Source of the DNA: Pseudo-nitzschia pungens
Taxonomy: Eukaryota > Bacillariophyta > Bacillariophyceae > Bacillariales > Bacillariaceae
Direction: 5' to 3'
Assembly: GCA_037355855.1 (NCBI GenBank)
Contig: CM074760.1
Location: forward strand, 6,564,501 to 6,628,500
DNA: 64,000 bases
Shown here: piece after piece, positions 11,703-22,100 of the stretch
Position numbering within the stretch: position 1 is the first letter of the stretch
Layout of the letters: every line of letters starts with the position of its first letter
Translations under genes and position numbers: made by a program
Notes under the pieces: model-generated
Told to the model about the DNA's origin: nothing
Databases searched by the model: none
The model's input: the letters and a program-made list of their open reading frames with translations, nothing else

Positions 11703-12706
11703 GAGTGATTCCCGAAATCAATATTATGAAAACTCGTAAAATAATACTACAATAGATTATCGTTTAGTGATGGCGCCCGGACCTACTGTGCCACAGTTGA
11801 TTTTCGCATATTTTTTTTAACAGTCTAATTAGTCAAATTTCAATAAAATATTAATCCAAGTAGTCTTATTTTACTCGATTTCCAGAAATAAATTATGGTG
11901 CGCATCCTTTTTTCCAAGTCGTTTTAATCAAATTTCAATTTGATATTAATCTGACGAGTCAAAGCACAGAAGGTGCTGTCAGGAACACTTGGTCCGGTGA
12001 CAATTTTCTCAGTCCTATTAGTCAAATATCAGTTTTTTACTGATCTGATGAGTCCTATTGGTCAATCGGTGTATGAATCAAACTAGTCATTACTAGTAAA
12101 TACGGGAGGGGAAAAAATATCCAAAAATCAACGCATATGCGTCGATAACTTAATATTTAATCTGTTCACATGTGTATACTTGGTTGAGTATTTGCAACAA
12201 CAAGAGCACCTCTGAAGTATATAGAACCATATACCTATGGAAAGAGGAGAGTGAGAGCTTTCTAACAAGCCATTACTTGTTGATATTGGATGAATACTTT
12301 AGAAGTTAGGATTGCTCCAAAATGTATCAACGCATATGCGTTGATTTTTGGATATTTTTCCGGGCGCCATCACTAAACGATATGCCTCCAATTTTTTTGG
12401 CGCACCCAACGCACATGTGACAACAGACAGACGGCAACAAGGCACATTTTGGAATTTGGAATCTTTGTCGAAAAACAAAAATTTGTCTCTTTATTCCCTA
12501 CCCGCATGTTTTGATGATGCGTTGAGTGACGGAATTTTCGATTTCAAGATTCCTTTCGAAATCTATTTTCGGTTATATTTCTCTGTCCAGACGATTTCGT
12601 CTGGACGGTTATATAATAGAATTTATGTTTTTTGGGTGGCGCGCGTCAAAATTTAAATTGTAAATAATGTTATATTACACATACAATATGATATCGGGAA
12701 TCACTC
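11703..12706. mobile_element. Non-autonomous DNA transposon (family A) with a nested insertion
   Basis: Terminal inverted repeats start GAGTGATTCCCG on the left and end CGGGAATCACTC on the right, flanked by a perfect 3-bp duplication AGT (11700-11702 and 12707-12709). There is no transposase ORF. The element is 1004 bp, but 621 bp of this is a second element; without it the length is 383 bp, close to the 406-bp sister copy at 40282-40687. Shared internal words with that copy include GCGCACCCAACG and GGAATTTGGAATCTT. A perfect 10-bp hairpin lies at 12585-12606. A 16-bp direct repeat (CCGAATTTTGTACCTT) sits outside each end at 11678 and 12713. Confidence 0.85.
11760..12380. mobile_element. Nested TA-flanked MITE (family C) inside family A
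   Basis: A 621-bp element with perfect 21-bp terminal inverted repeats (beginning TCGTTTAGTGATGGCG), flanked by TA on both sides. That is the target duplication of Tc1/mariner-like elements. Inside, a second perfect 29-bp inverted pair (12113-12141 and 12331-12359) directly abuts the right terminal repeat and includes the self-palindrome CGCATATGCG. The left half contains three imperfect copies of a word like GTCCTATTAGTCAAAT. There is no coding capacity. Confidence 0.85.
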
Positions 12707-12709
12707 AGT

Positions 12710-13190
12710 ATTCCGAATTTTGTACCTTAAAAAGATTACTTTGGCGAATGTCACGTGGATTTTGACAAAAGCGCTCGTGTCGCACATTTTTATTATGACC
12801 CATGATTGCGACAGAATTTTGGCACTAGATACGGTAAGGTTTACCCGTGCCGGTACCGTACAGGTAGGACGAGTGCTTGTACCATATCCATACTGTACAC
12901 TAACAGTACATAAACCTTACTGTACGGTATTCAATTTCTCTTCTAAAAAATCATGCCAATTCCTTCTCTCGTTTGTTCAAAAAAGAATAATGTCGCGGAG
13001 AATACTCATTTTTGCAACGTGTGCGGTGGTCTCATTCTCCCTTCCTCACACCTAGCATCCAAAGCTCTCATCTAGTTACAAGACTTGGACATCACTACAC
13101 TGTCAGCCTGGGAACGCACATAACCACCACGACAGCAATTGAACCGAGGAAAAACGATCCATTCCAACGAAACACACAAACACGTCAAGC
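12710..13190. other. Spacer upstream of the polytopic membrane protein gene
   Basis: Contains a cluster of GTAC/GGTAAGGTTTAC/CCGGTACC words at about 12830-12930 and then the probable leader of the next gene. No independent gene seen. Confidence 0.4.
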
Positions 13191-15997
13191 ATGGCACCTT
13201 GCAAGCGTTACTCCTTCGAAGAATGCGCTCAAATTCACGGCTTGGACATCGAGAATGAAAGAGCCGATGCGGAGCTGCTATGCAAGTCCGAAAATGATTA
13301 TATGAGAAGCGAAATAATAAGCTCAGCGAGCGTTGCGATCTGGGTTTACTCCATCGGTAAGAAATGGACCGGGGAGAAGACGCTCGAACTGTGGAGAAAT
13401 ATTGTCCGAAGCAACGCCAATTGGAATCATGATGATAAACTTGCGCGCGAAAAAAAATCCAAACCGACTGAATCGTTCCAGTCCGTTTTTCTAATTTTTT
13501 AAAAATCTCTTCCTACTCCCGTTTTCGACTGTACGCCATAAAACCTTATCCACTGCAGCTAACATTTACATCCAGGTCGCAGAATGTTCGATGATGCAGA
13601 AACGGAGTAAAATATGGGGAAAAGCCATGCCTCACGAACGGGAGGGGAAACGGGCGATCTTTCACTGCGCCGTGGTGAATACATTCCTTGCATTTGTTTT
13701 GATGCTGTTGACGTCGGTGAGCGTCCGGTTGCTCACAAGTCCTCTCGACAACCGAACCAACTCAATCGTGATTGGTATTTCCAAGGTCTTTGCGGCCATT
13801 ATATTTTGCATGATGTCCCTCAACGTTCCACAATGGTTCGGTGTTTACCATAGCACGAAAAACACGATAACTTCTTTCTCCTCTGCGCGAGAAATTACCT
13901 TCAATCTGGCGTGGAACATTTGGAAGCAGGTGGTATCGGTCTATTTTTTCTTTTTGTATTTTTCGTGCGCCGACGTTCAGTTGTCTGTGCTTTACGGTTT
14001 TTTGAGTGAGTCACAAGTCGTGAGAACCTTATCATGTCGCTCTCTGGATCTGGAATGTCTTTCGCATAATTCATTGTTTGTTTGTGTTGGGGAATTTCTA
14101 CGGATTGACTGCTAAATCCAATTTTTTTCAATCATTGATTTGAATCGGTCGATTTCGTTTTCACTTCGCAAACTTTGATTCGCTTCACTCTACTCGGTTG
14201 TATCGAGTTTAGTTGGTGTCCTGTTTGGGACCCTCTTACTATTCATCGCCATCAAGGCAAGATCACGGAAATACGCAGAAAAAAAGCGTACAATGGCCTT
14301 TCTAGTAGTTGCAAGCTTTGTCGCAGCAAGCTGGTGGCAGCTCGCTGATGGTATTGTATACATAGGAAATGTTTGGAGTTCGGAGGACAATGCGCTGAAT
14401 CACAGAGATGCCTTGCTTTACTGCTTAATTTGGGTGGGGTTCTTAACCTTGTTCCATCTTGCCATGTGCTTGTGGACAAAGACAAAAGTTGAAAAAGGAA
14501 TATCAACGCGTTTCACATCGCAGGTGTTTCGTTCGGATCACATCGCTGACATGATTTATGAAGTCACGGGAGACTCCGTTGCACTCGACGAAGAAAATAT
14601 CGGTGGTGAATGCGACGATGATGACAAAGAGGTCAAAGGAGAAGTGTCCATGCAAGAGCCAGTCGCTGCGCACGAAGCGAACGAAGAAGAAGAAGAAGAA
14701 CCCAAGGATAAGACAGCTTTCAAGGGTGGTAGGTCTCGTGGCTTTTGTTTCAGGTATGTATCGCCTGAAAACGCACCGTCGTATTGGCAATTGCTGAAGG
14801 CGAAACTCGCCCAAACCTACCCATTATGTAGCGTTTGCTGCCCGAAGAAAGAAGACAACGAGACTACAAATTCTGGTCAACGTATCGATTTTGTAAGAAA
14901 AGGTCGTGAGATAACGATGTCAACCGCGGCCTTTATCGGCCTCAAGCGTGTTGTTTGGTATGTACTATCGTTTGTCTCATTATTTGCGACGATTGTGAAC
15001 ATTGGAGCATCGTACGAACAATGTGCTGCTCGCAACAGATTAATTCCTGCCTTTGAGGAGCTCTATCCGCCCGATTACCGAAATGGTACGATGTGCGCCT
15101 GGGACGCAGCTGGGCCCAACGCCACAATTAAGACGTTTGCTTCCGTACAGGATGTGGAGGACGCAAATTACAAAGTGATTCATTGTGGAGCATGCGGAGA
15201 CTGTTCCAACTGGAATGACATCGCATTGCAGTATACATCAAGAAAATACTTGGCCGGTATTACGAAAGTATGGTAAGCTTCGTTCGAATGCAGTATTCAG
15301 TACATAGCCCTATCATTGTCGACCATGATTTTGATTAATCTCCCATGCTGTTTCGCATTCCTTTGAATTGTTCGTCATTTGCGATTTTTAGTGCCAGGGA
15401 ATCAATCGGTACAAGGTTTAACCTCGACGACCCTGATCCCGAACACCCCGTTGTAAAATGCAATGCTGAGAGGGTCGGATTTACGCTGCCATGTTCCATC
15501 AGCTGGGCATGGGATGAAGTTCACACAAAAAATCACGCAATATTCACGTTTCTGCAGGCAAACATTGCGAACGCTATTGCGGATATGGAGGTAACCTATC
15601 AAGATGTGACTTTGGCGACAATTGATGAGGCGATATCAGGTCCTAAATTCGTGCCGTGGGTCGGTGCGACTCGTCGTCGCATGAATATTGTGAGCGACAT
15701 CAGCCGCCCAACAAACCAACGTGAGTATCGTATGAGAAGCTTCCTTCGTTCGGATTTAATCGTGTGTTATGGGTGATTCGATTACTTGGCAATTTGAATT
15801 ATGGTTCGAGGCGCAGTAATTTTACTAATGTGCTATTTTCAATTTATTGAACAACAGAGTGCACAACTGTGACTCAGAACTGGACAGAAATTTTCACTGA
15901 ACCGTTTAGACCGCCTATTGGTGGAACGTACACCATCCAGCCCCCAGGACAGCCTTCGGAAACAGTAACGATCCAGGGCAGGAACTCTGCAGAATAG
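13191..15997 (+). CDS. Polytopic membrane protein with large C-terminal ectodomain, 5 exons
   Basis: Gene model join(13191..13356, 13583..14005, 14213..15272, 15392..15720, 15858..15997), 705 residues. All junctions are GT-AG and phase-consistent (donors GTAAGA, GTGAGT, GTAAGC, GTGAGT). About seven hydrophobic helices can be seen at roughly 80-106, 116-138, 160-185, 188-210, 224-247, 265-290 and 439-465. Between the last two is a long hydrophilic loop with Glu runs and a CxxC-type cluster (CSVCCPKK). After the last helix comes a 240-residue probable ectodomain containing CGACGDCSNWNDI at about 522-534. From memory, similar CGxCGxCSxxxD motifs occur in uncharacterised diatom membrane or secreted proteins. 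I recognise no transporter or receptor signature. The 7-helix plus ectodomain layout suggests a sensor or adhesion role, but that is inference. Confidence 0.75.
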
Positions 15998-16436
15998 GCC
16001 CCCTCCCATTACTGTTGCGTACTGTGTACTTTTAAGAAGTCGAATTAGTCAGAATCAAGAAAATAATCTACGTTACGTGTTAAATTCTCGATGAAAAAAG
16101 AATTTTGGTATTACTCGTATCCTTTGGTTTTTTTTTAGAAAGATCTTAACGGGTAAGGTTACTGAGTAATTAAGGTTACTACAAAGTTCCTATCAGCTGT
16201 CCCCCGGTTCTACATCCTCAACTACTAATTTCTACGGAAACCGGGGGACAGCTGATAGGAATTCCGTAGTACAGTATGAGCTTTAACTTTACTTTTTTGT
16301 GGCGATTTATTAATTACTACGTAATTCAATTGAAGAAAAAAAAAGGACTGGCAATTACTAGTAAGTTACCGTAAGCTTACGTGTACCAGTATTTTTTGTA
16401 CGGTATGTACGGTCCACGTCGAATAGAACCAAAAAA
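15998..16436. other. Spacer with perfect hairpin and GTAAGGTTAC words
   Basis: Contains a 23-bp perfect hairpin (separate entry) and several TAAGGTTACT/TTACCGTAAG words. No coding sequence recognised. Confidence 0.5.
16187..16261. repeat. Perfect 23-bp inverted repeat (hairpin)
   Basis: The arms 16187-16209 and 16239-16261 are exact reverse complements, centred on CAGCTGTCCCCCGG, and separated by a 29-nt loop. A transcript would fold into a very stable stem. I see no polymerase terminator context and no clear target duplication, so it could be a tiny transposon remnant or an RNA hairpin. Confidence 0.85.
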
Positions 16437-16811
16437 ATGCCGCGTGACGACGTACATACCGTACGTACGAGCACAGGTAATTACTTCAAGATAGGACAAA
16501 CAGTCACCATGAATTTTAAGGTTACAGAAGATTGTTTTGAATTTATTGTTGGCGCCGGTACAGACGCCACCCGCGACTCTGCTACTTCTCTCAGTAAGAT
16601 TACGAATTACCAACAACAGTTGCCTTTTGAACCCTTTGTTCGTAGTACTATCCGCGTTAAATTCAGTCCAAAAGCAATGGAATCTCCTGCATTGTTCATC
16701 ATTTCTTGCTCTTTCGAGTCGTCACTATTGGAAACCAGCATGGTGGAGTATGATTTTCTGAACAACAATCTCAATACGAATGGTTACGGCGGTATTTCAT
16801 TTGAACTCTAA
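16437..16811 (+). CDS. Small uncharacterised ORF
   Basis: A 124-codon frame with normal amino-acid composition, including a plausible beta-rich stretch (TMNFKVTEDCFEFIVGAG, STIRVKFSPKAM, ALFIISCSFESSLLE). No family recognised. The first 24 codons overlap low-complexity GTAC words, so the true start may be the ATG at 16509 or this may be a downstream exon. It lies 184 bp left of the retrotransposon. I cannot tell whether it is expressed. Confidence 0.3.
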   Translation: MPRDDVHTVRTSTGNYFKIGQTVTMNFKVTEDCFEFIVGAGTDATRDSATSLSKITNYQQQLPFEPFVRSTIRVKFSPKAMESPALFIISCSFESSLLETSMVEYDFLNNNLNTNGYGGISFEL

Positions 16812-16990
16812 TAGTAGTAGTAATTGTTGAGCAAGCTAAAATTATATTACGAATATTCCGGTTTGCCTATTGTTACTACGTTTACCTCATAACGCTCTAT
16901 TACCCTAGTAATAGTAGTAGTAGAAAATACAAATTGACACGAGTACTATTATTTTCGATCAATGCAGTTACACTACTATACCGTCAGTTG

Positions 16991-16995
16991 TGTTG
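16991..16995. repeat. Left target-site duplication of the LTR retrotransposon
   Basis: TGTTG directly before the left LTR, repeated at 22639-22643 directly after the right LTR. Confidence 0.95.
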
Positions 16996-17184
16996 TGCCG
17001 TGCACCGGAATACAGTCACGAGTCTACTCGGGACTGGATTAGGGATAAGGATAAAAACAATCGGCGAGTCGACAGAATCGCTGATTCGGAAGGCTCTTAG
17101 AACTGTAGCAAATAGACTAACCAATAGAGCTCACAATTTGCATATCACTACTACTCTAATCACTAGTAGACCCGGGGTATGGCA
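16996..17184 (+). repeat. 5' LTR
   Basis: 189 bp, starts TGCCGTGCACCGG and ends GGGTATGGCA. It matches the 3' LTR throughout by eye. Confidence 0.97.
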
Positions 17185-17733
17185 TGATTTTAAAATCAAG
17201 CTGAGCGCTGAGGACCATGGTCGACAACAGAAATAATCGAAAAATACGAAAATATGTACCGAAAAAGTGACACATAAATCAGTGAATGGACTAATTGGAC
17301 CAACACCGAGGGGATGGACAGACCGGAGAGGGGATGCCAACCACAACCGAAATATACGGATATCCGGAAAGGTATATGATAAATACCCGAACACCACTAA
17401 TCCCACGGGAAACGGGAAGTGGGACCGGCCCGGTGACCGCTTAACAGAGAAGCAACGCCGGAGAACCACGGGAATCGAATCCCACAAAATAAAAACAGAA
17501 ACAACTCCGGAGAACCACAGGATTCCCGGGAGCTAAAGAGAGAAACAACTCCCACCACCAAGATGGATGAGAGCGAAATCAGTTACAACACGAGTTATCG
17601 CGTGGAAACCAAATTTAGTAGCAAAAACTGCAAAATCTGGAGCAACCACTTTTGCTCATTTCCACACTGAAATTAACAGATTAGCAGATAACAGACTAAA
17701 GTAACTAAATTAACTAAATAAAACTGATTAACC

Positions 17734-19152
17734 ATGGCGTCCAAAGGAACCAAACAGAAACCCTTTAACTTCACTCGCGAGAACTGGCCGGAAGACGCCG
17801 ATGCTGTGAAGATGAGCATAGACTCCGAGAAAGGGGGAGTGGCCTTCAGTGACTATCTGAAGGTACTCACCGGCACTGAAAGACCGGAACTCTTCATCAT
17901 CTGGAAGCGAGACTTTGACCAGAAAATTGTCAACAACGAGAAACTCCAAGGAGATCAGAAACTGGATGTCCTACAGAGAATCCTCTCCCTCGAGGCACTC
18001 TCTATTGTCCAGATGGTTTTGGGCCGGACGTATTATGCCGAACCAGGACACAAGGTGCACAACAACCAACTGATCCAACAAAAACTCGAGAGGATTGCCA
18101 TGCGGGAACCTAAGGAACCTCCTAAGGAACCCCCCGCTGACAAATCCAAAGAGGCGGTGGAGGGCGCCAACGCCCCAACCGAGAAGGACAACACGACTGC
18201 TACGGCGGCGTCCGAACACGAACCGGAACCAACCGCACTTGACGGTCCGGTCCCAAAGAAAAGGGTCTCAAGTACCCTCATCCAGTACTACCAAACCCAG
18301 GAGTACAGAAAGGATATCATTGAGGAGTGTATGCACGCCCTCAAGCTCAAAATCTTTGGCAATGACATGAATGGCAAAAGATCATACATTCTGCTCCGGA
18401 GATTCATCCGGAACACGAAAATCGACATGAAACACGGTATTCGCTCATGGGCAAACCGTATGGCCGAGCTACAGAGCTATCTACCCGATTGCCTCTGGGA
18501 AAGTGGCGCTGCAAACGGCACTGCACCATCCAGTTACTCGGAAGAGGACATGAAGGAAATCCTAGATGCCAACATGACCCACTCCCAACGCGAGAAGCTG
18601 GAGCACATTAGTTGGGACGTCTACAAACACCCCTTTAACACCACTATCGACAAGCTCGAAAACCTGGAAATCACCATCCGGAACGAGGATGAACTCCGCA
18701 AACGCATCACGGACCTCGAAAAACAAACCGGTGGCCCCAAGAAGACCCCCAAGGCCGCATCTGGGGGAGGAACCCACCACGGGAAATCCCCTGGCAAAAA
18801 GAAGCGCCCTGTGGACAACAGCAACAAACAGCTATGCAAGACCTGTGGCAAGGTCCATGCCGGCAAATGCTGGAAACTAACCGGCGGACCTCCCAAGAAG
18901 GGAAAGTTCGACCGGGAGACCATCAATTTGCTCAAGGAACATTTTGTGGCAAAAGAAGACTCGGATACCGAGCAACACTCCAAACCCCACTGGGGAAGGA
19001 ACCTCTCCAACCACGAGTACTCCTATGTACTGGCCACGGCCCAAGCTGATCATGAAGTCTCTGACGACGAGATTGATATCTCTGAACGAGAACTCAAAGA
19101 GTACAGAAGAAAGTACAGAAAAACCTTCAAAAAGAAAGGATCCCACAACTGA
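17734..19152 (+). CDS. gag: Retrotransposon Gag-like protein
   Basis: A 472-residue frame starting at ATG 17734, about 550 bp after the 5' LTR. The N-terminal half is capsid-like helical sequence, followed by a basic stretch and one zinc-knuckle variant C-K-T-C-G-K-V-H-A-G-K-C (CX2CX3HX3C) near residue 368, then an acidic and basic tail. Gag packages the element RNA into cytoplasmic particles. Its stop is a single TGA directly abutting, and in the same frame as, the pol ATG. Confidence 0.93.
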   Translation: MASKGTKQKPFNFTRENWPEDADAVKMSIDSEKGGVAFSDYLKVLTGTERPELFIIWKRDFDQKIVNNEKLQGDQKLDVLQRILSLEALSIVQMVLGRTYYAEPGHKVHNNQLIQQKLERIAMREPKEPPKEPPADKSKEAVEGANAPTEKDNTTATAASEHEPEPTALDGPVPKKRVSSTLIQYYQTQEYRKDIIEECMHALKLKIFGNDMNGKRSYILLRRFIRNTKIDMKHGIRSWANRMAELQSYLPDCLWESGAANGTAPSSYSEEDMKEILDANMTHSQREKLEHISWDVYKHPFNTTIDKLENLEITIRNEDELRKRITDLEKQTGGPKKTPKAASGGGTHHGKSPGKKKRPVDNSNKQLCKTCGKVHAGKCWKLTGGPPKKGKFDRETINLLKEHFVAKEDSDTEQHSKPHWGRNLSNHEYSYVLATAQADHEVSDDEIDISERELKEYRRKYRKTFKKKGSHN

Positions 19153-22100
19153 ATGGCTGATACCATCCACACTGGACCCCGCATAATCAACCGGTTTGCG
19201 GACGTCTGTGTGGAGGTATTGGACCACAAGGGAAGGGGACGGATGCTCCGGGGCCTACTAGACTCTGGTTGCTCCAAATCCATCATACTACAACAGTTTG
19301 TCGACCGAAGTCAACTAACGAACCGAGACCGAAGATCTGTCACCTACAACACGTATGGAGGCAAGTTCAGAACCAAGTCTGCGGCTTCAGTGGGACTAAG
19401 GCTGATAGAATTTTCAAACTCCAAGACCATCAAATGGACCTTCCAAGTGGATGAATATCACCACCACGAGGAAGTGCCCTATGACATGATCATAGGATCC
19501 GACCTGATGGCACAACTGGGACTGGATATAAAATACAGCTCCCGAACAATTGAATGGCAGGGTGACTCCATTCCCATGAAGGGAATGGGGGAGCTCTCGA
19601 ACCCGGACAAATGCGAGGCAGTATTCTTTGCCAACACACAGAGTCCAATCCTCCAAAAAGAGGAAGAAAGGCAATCTAAAATTTTGGACGCCGACTACTC
19701 CAAAGTCAATATAGACGCTATGGTCAACGACCTGGAGATCACAGACGCGTCTAAGGAGGCCCTGAAGAAAACATTGAAGAAGTTCCCCACACTCTTTGGA
19801 GGAGGTCTGGGACTGCTCAAGAATATTGAACCGGTATCTATTGAACTCCAACCAGGGGTTAAACCGGTCAGGCAGAGGTACTATTCAGTACCCCATGCCT
19901 TTGAACAAGCACTCCGGAAGGAAATCAACAGGCTCTGTGACATTGGAGTCCTGGAGAAACTTCCACATGATGATGACTCACCATGGGCATCACCGACGTT
20001 CTGTCAACCCAAAAAGACAGGGGACATACGAGTCCTCACGGACTTTCGGAAGATGAATGCAGCCATTCAACGAAAGCCGTTCCCCCTACCACGCATTGGG
20101 GAAACCATCCAAAGACTACAGAAATTTAAGTCTGCTACGGCACTGGACTTATCCCAAGGGTACTACACCATCCCCATCTGCAAAGAGAGCCAGAAAATTT
20201 GCTCCACCATTCTGCCGTGGGGAAAGTATGCCTACAAACGACTGGCAATGGGAATCGCATGTGCGCCCGACATCTTCCAATCAGTCATGATGAACCTACT
20301 AGGGGATCTGGACTACGTTCTTGTCTATATTGATGATATCCTGATCATTCAGCGGGAAGGCGAATCTGAACAGGATCACCTCAACAAAATCGACACAGTC
20401 CTACAGAGACTGGATGATGCTGGCTTCAGAGCCAACCTACGAAAATCCTTTTTCATGCAAAAAGAAGTGGAATATCTGGGATTTCTGTTAACAACAGAGG
20501 GCATTCAGCCCCAGCCAAAGAAGCTGGAGGCGATGAAGCGCCTGGAAGCCCCCAAGAACACCAAGCAACTCAAGATGTTCCTCGGAATGGTAAATTTCTA
20601 CCGGGACATGTGGAAGCGCCGCTCCCACATACTAGCCCCTCTGAACAAACTAGCAGGGAAAAAGGGAAAAATGAATTGGTACTGGGGTCCAGCAGAGCAG
20701 AAAGCTTTCATGGAGGCGAAAAGGATGCTCGCGGATGAAGCAAAGCTTGCATTCCCAGACTTTACGAAACCATTTCATCTCTACTCAGACGCCAGCGACA
20801 GGCAACTGGGAGCAACTGTATGCCAAGATGGCAAGCCCCTTGGTTTCTACACCCGGAAGCTGAACTCTGCGCAGCTCAACTACACGGTTGGAGAGAAAGA
20901 ACTCCTGGGCATAGTAGAAGGGCTAAAAGCGTTTGAAGGAATCCTACGAGGACAAGATGTGATTATTCACACAGACCACCTAAACCTACTGTATCAACAG
21001 ATGCCGACGCAGAGAATGGTCCGGTGGAGACTCCTTATGGAGGAGTTCCATCCAGTAGTCAAGCATGTTGCGGGCAAAGACAATGATGCAGCAGATGCAC
21101 TATCCCGACTGGATATTACTGATGATCCAGCGGACACAGTGGAATGGCTACCACCGAATAAGCCCCTCACCTACGCGGATGAGGAAGAGCACCTCCGGCA
21201 ACTCCTATTCCCACTTGGAGAAGAAGCTCCGGAAGAATTCCAGGGCAATAGTGCATTCCCACTTGCCCCGGACATGATTCAGTTCTACCAGCAAAAGGAC
21301 ACAGGAATCATGAGTGCTCTGGAAAAAGACAACCGACTGACCACCAAAATGGTGGAAGGTTACAACCTAATCCATAAAGAAGGAAAGATTCTGATTCCCG
21401 ATAAACTCAAGGATAGAGTTATGGAATGGTACCACAGCATGTTGGTCCACCCCGGAGAAAAGAGAATGGAACAGAGTATACGCTCAGTGTTCACCTGGAA
21501 AGGCCTACGGAAGGACGTTCAGGACCTCTGCAAACACTGCCACACGTGTCAGATGTTTAAAAAGAGTGGCCGGAAGAAGTATGGACTACTACCGGAAAAA
21601 GCAGCTGAGGTCACCAAATGGCAGAGGGTCAATGTGGACCTCTGGGGACCTGCAACTGTCCACAACAAAAACGGTAAAGACTACCAAATCCATGTCCTCA
21701 CCATGGTGGACCCAGTGACCGGATGGTTTGAACTGGCTCACCTGAAGGACTCCCCAAATGCAGCAGAAACTCAACGATTGTTGGACAGCACATGGCTGGC
21801 AAGGTATCCGCGCCCAAAGGAAATTGGCTTTGATGGCGGGAGTGAGTTCAAAGCAGAGTTCCAAGAGCTCTGCGAGAACATGGGGATGAAAAGAAAGCCC
21901 AGTGGAGCTTGGAACCCACAATCCAACTCGGTGTTGGAAAGGATCCACCAGGTATTAAAGGACTGTTTGTTGTCCTTCAACCTGGAGAACAGGGACCTCC
22001 ACGAGAAGGACCCTTTTGAGGAATTCACCACCAAGGCAGCATACGCTATCAGGAGTGCCATCCACACAACCCTGGGGTACTCCCCAGCGCAACTGGTGTT

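Noticed and set aside
17460..17490. GGGAATCGAATCCC resembling a tRNA T-arm
   Set aside because: No acceptor, D or anticodon stems can be folded around it, and it lies in the untranslated leader of the retrotransposon.
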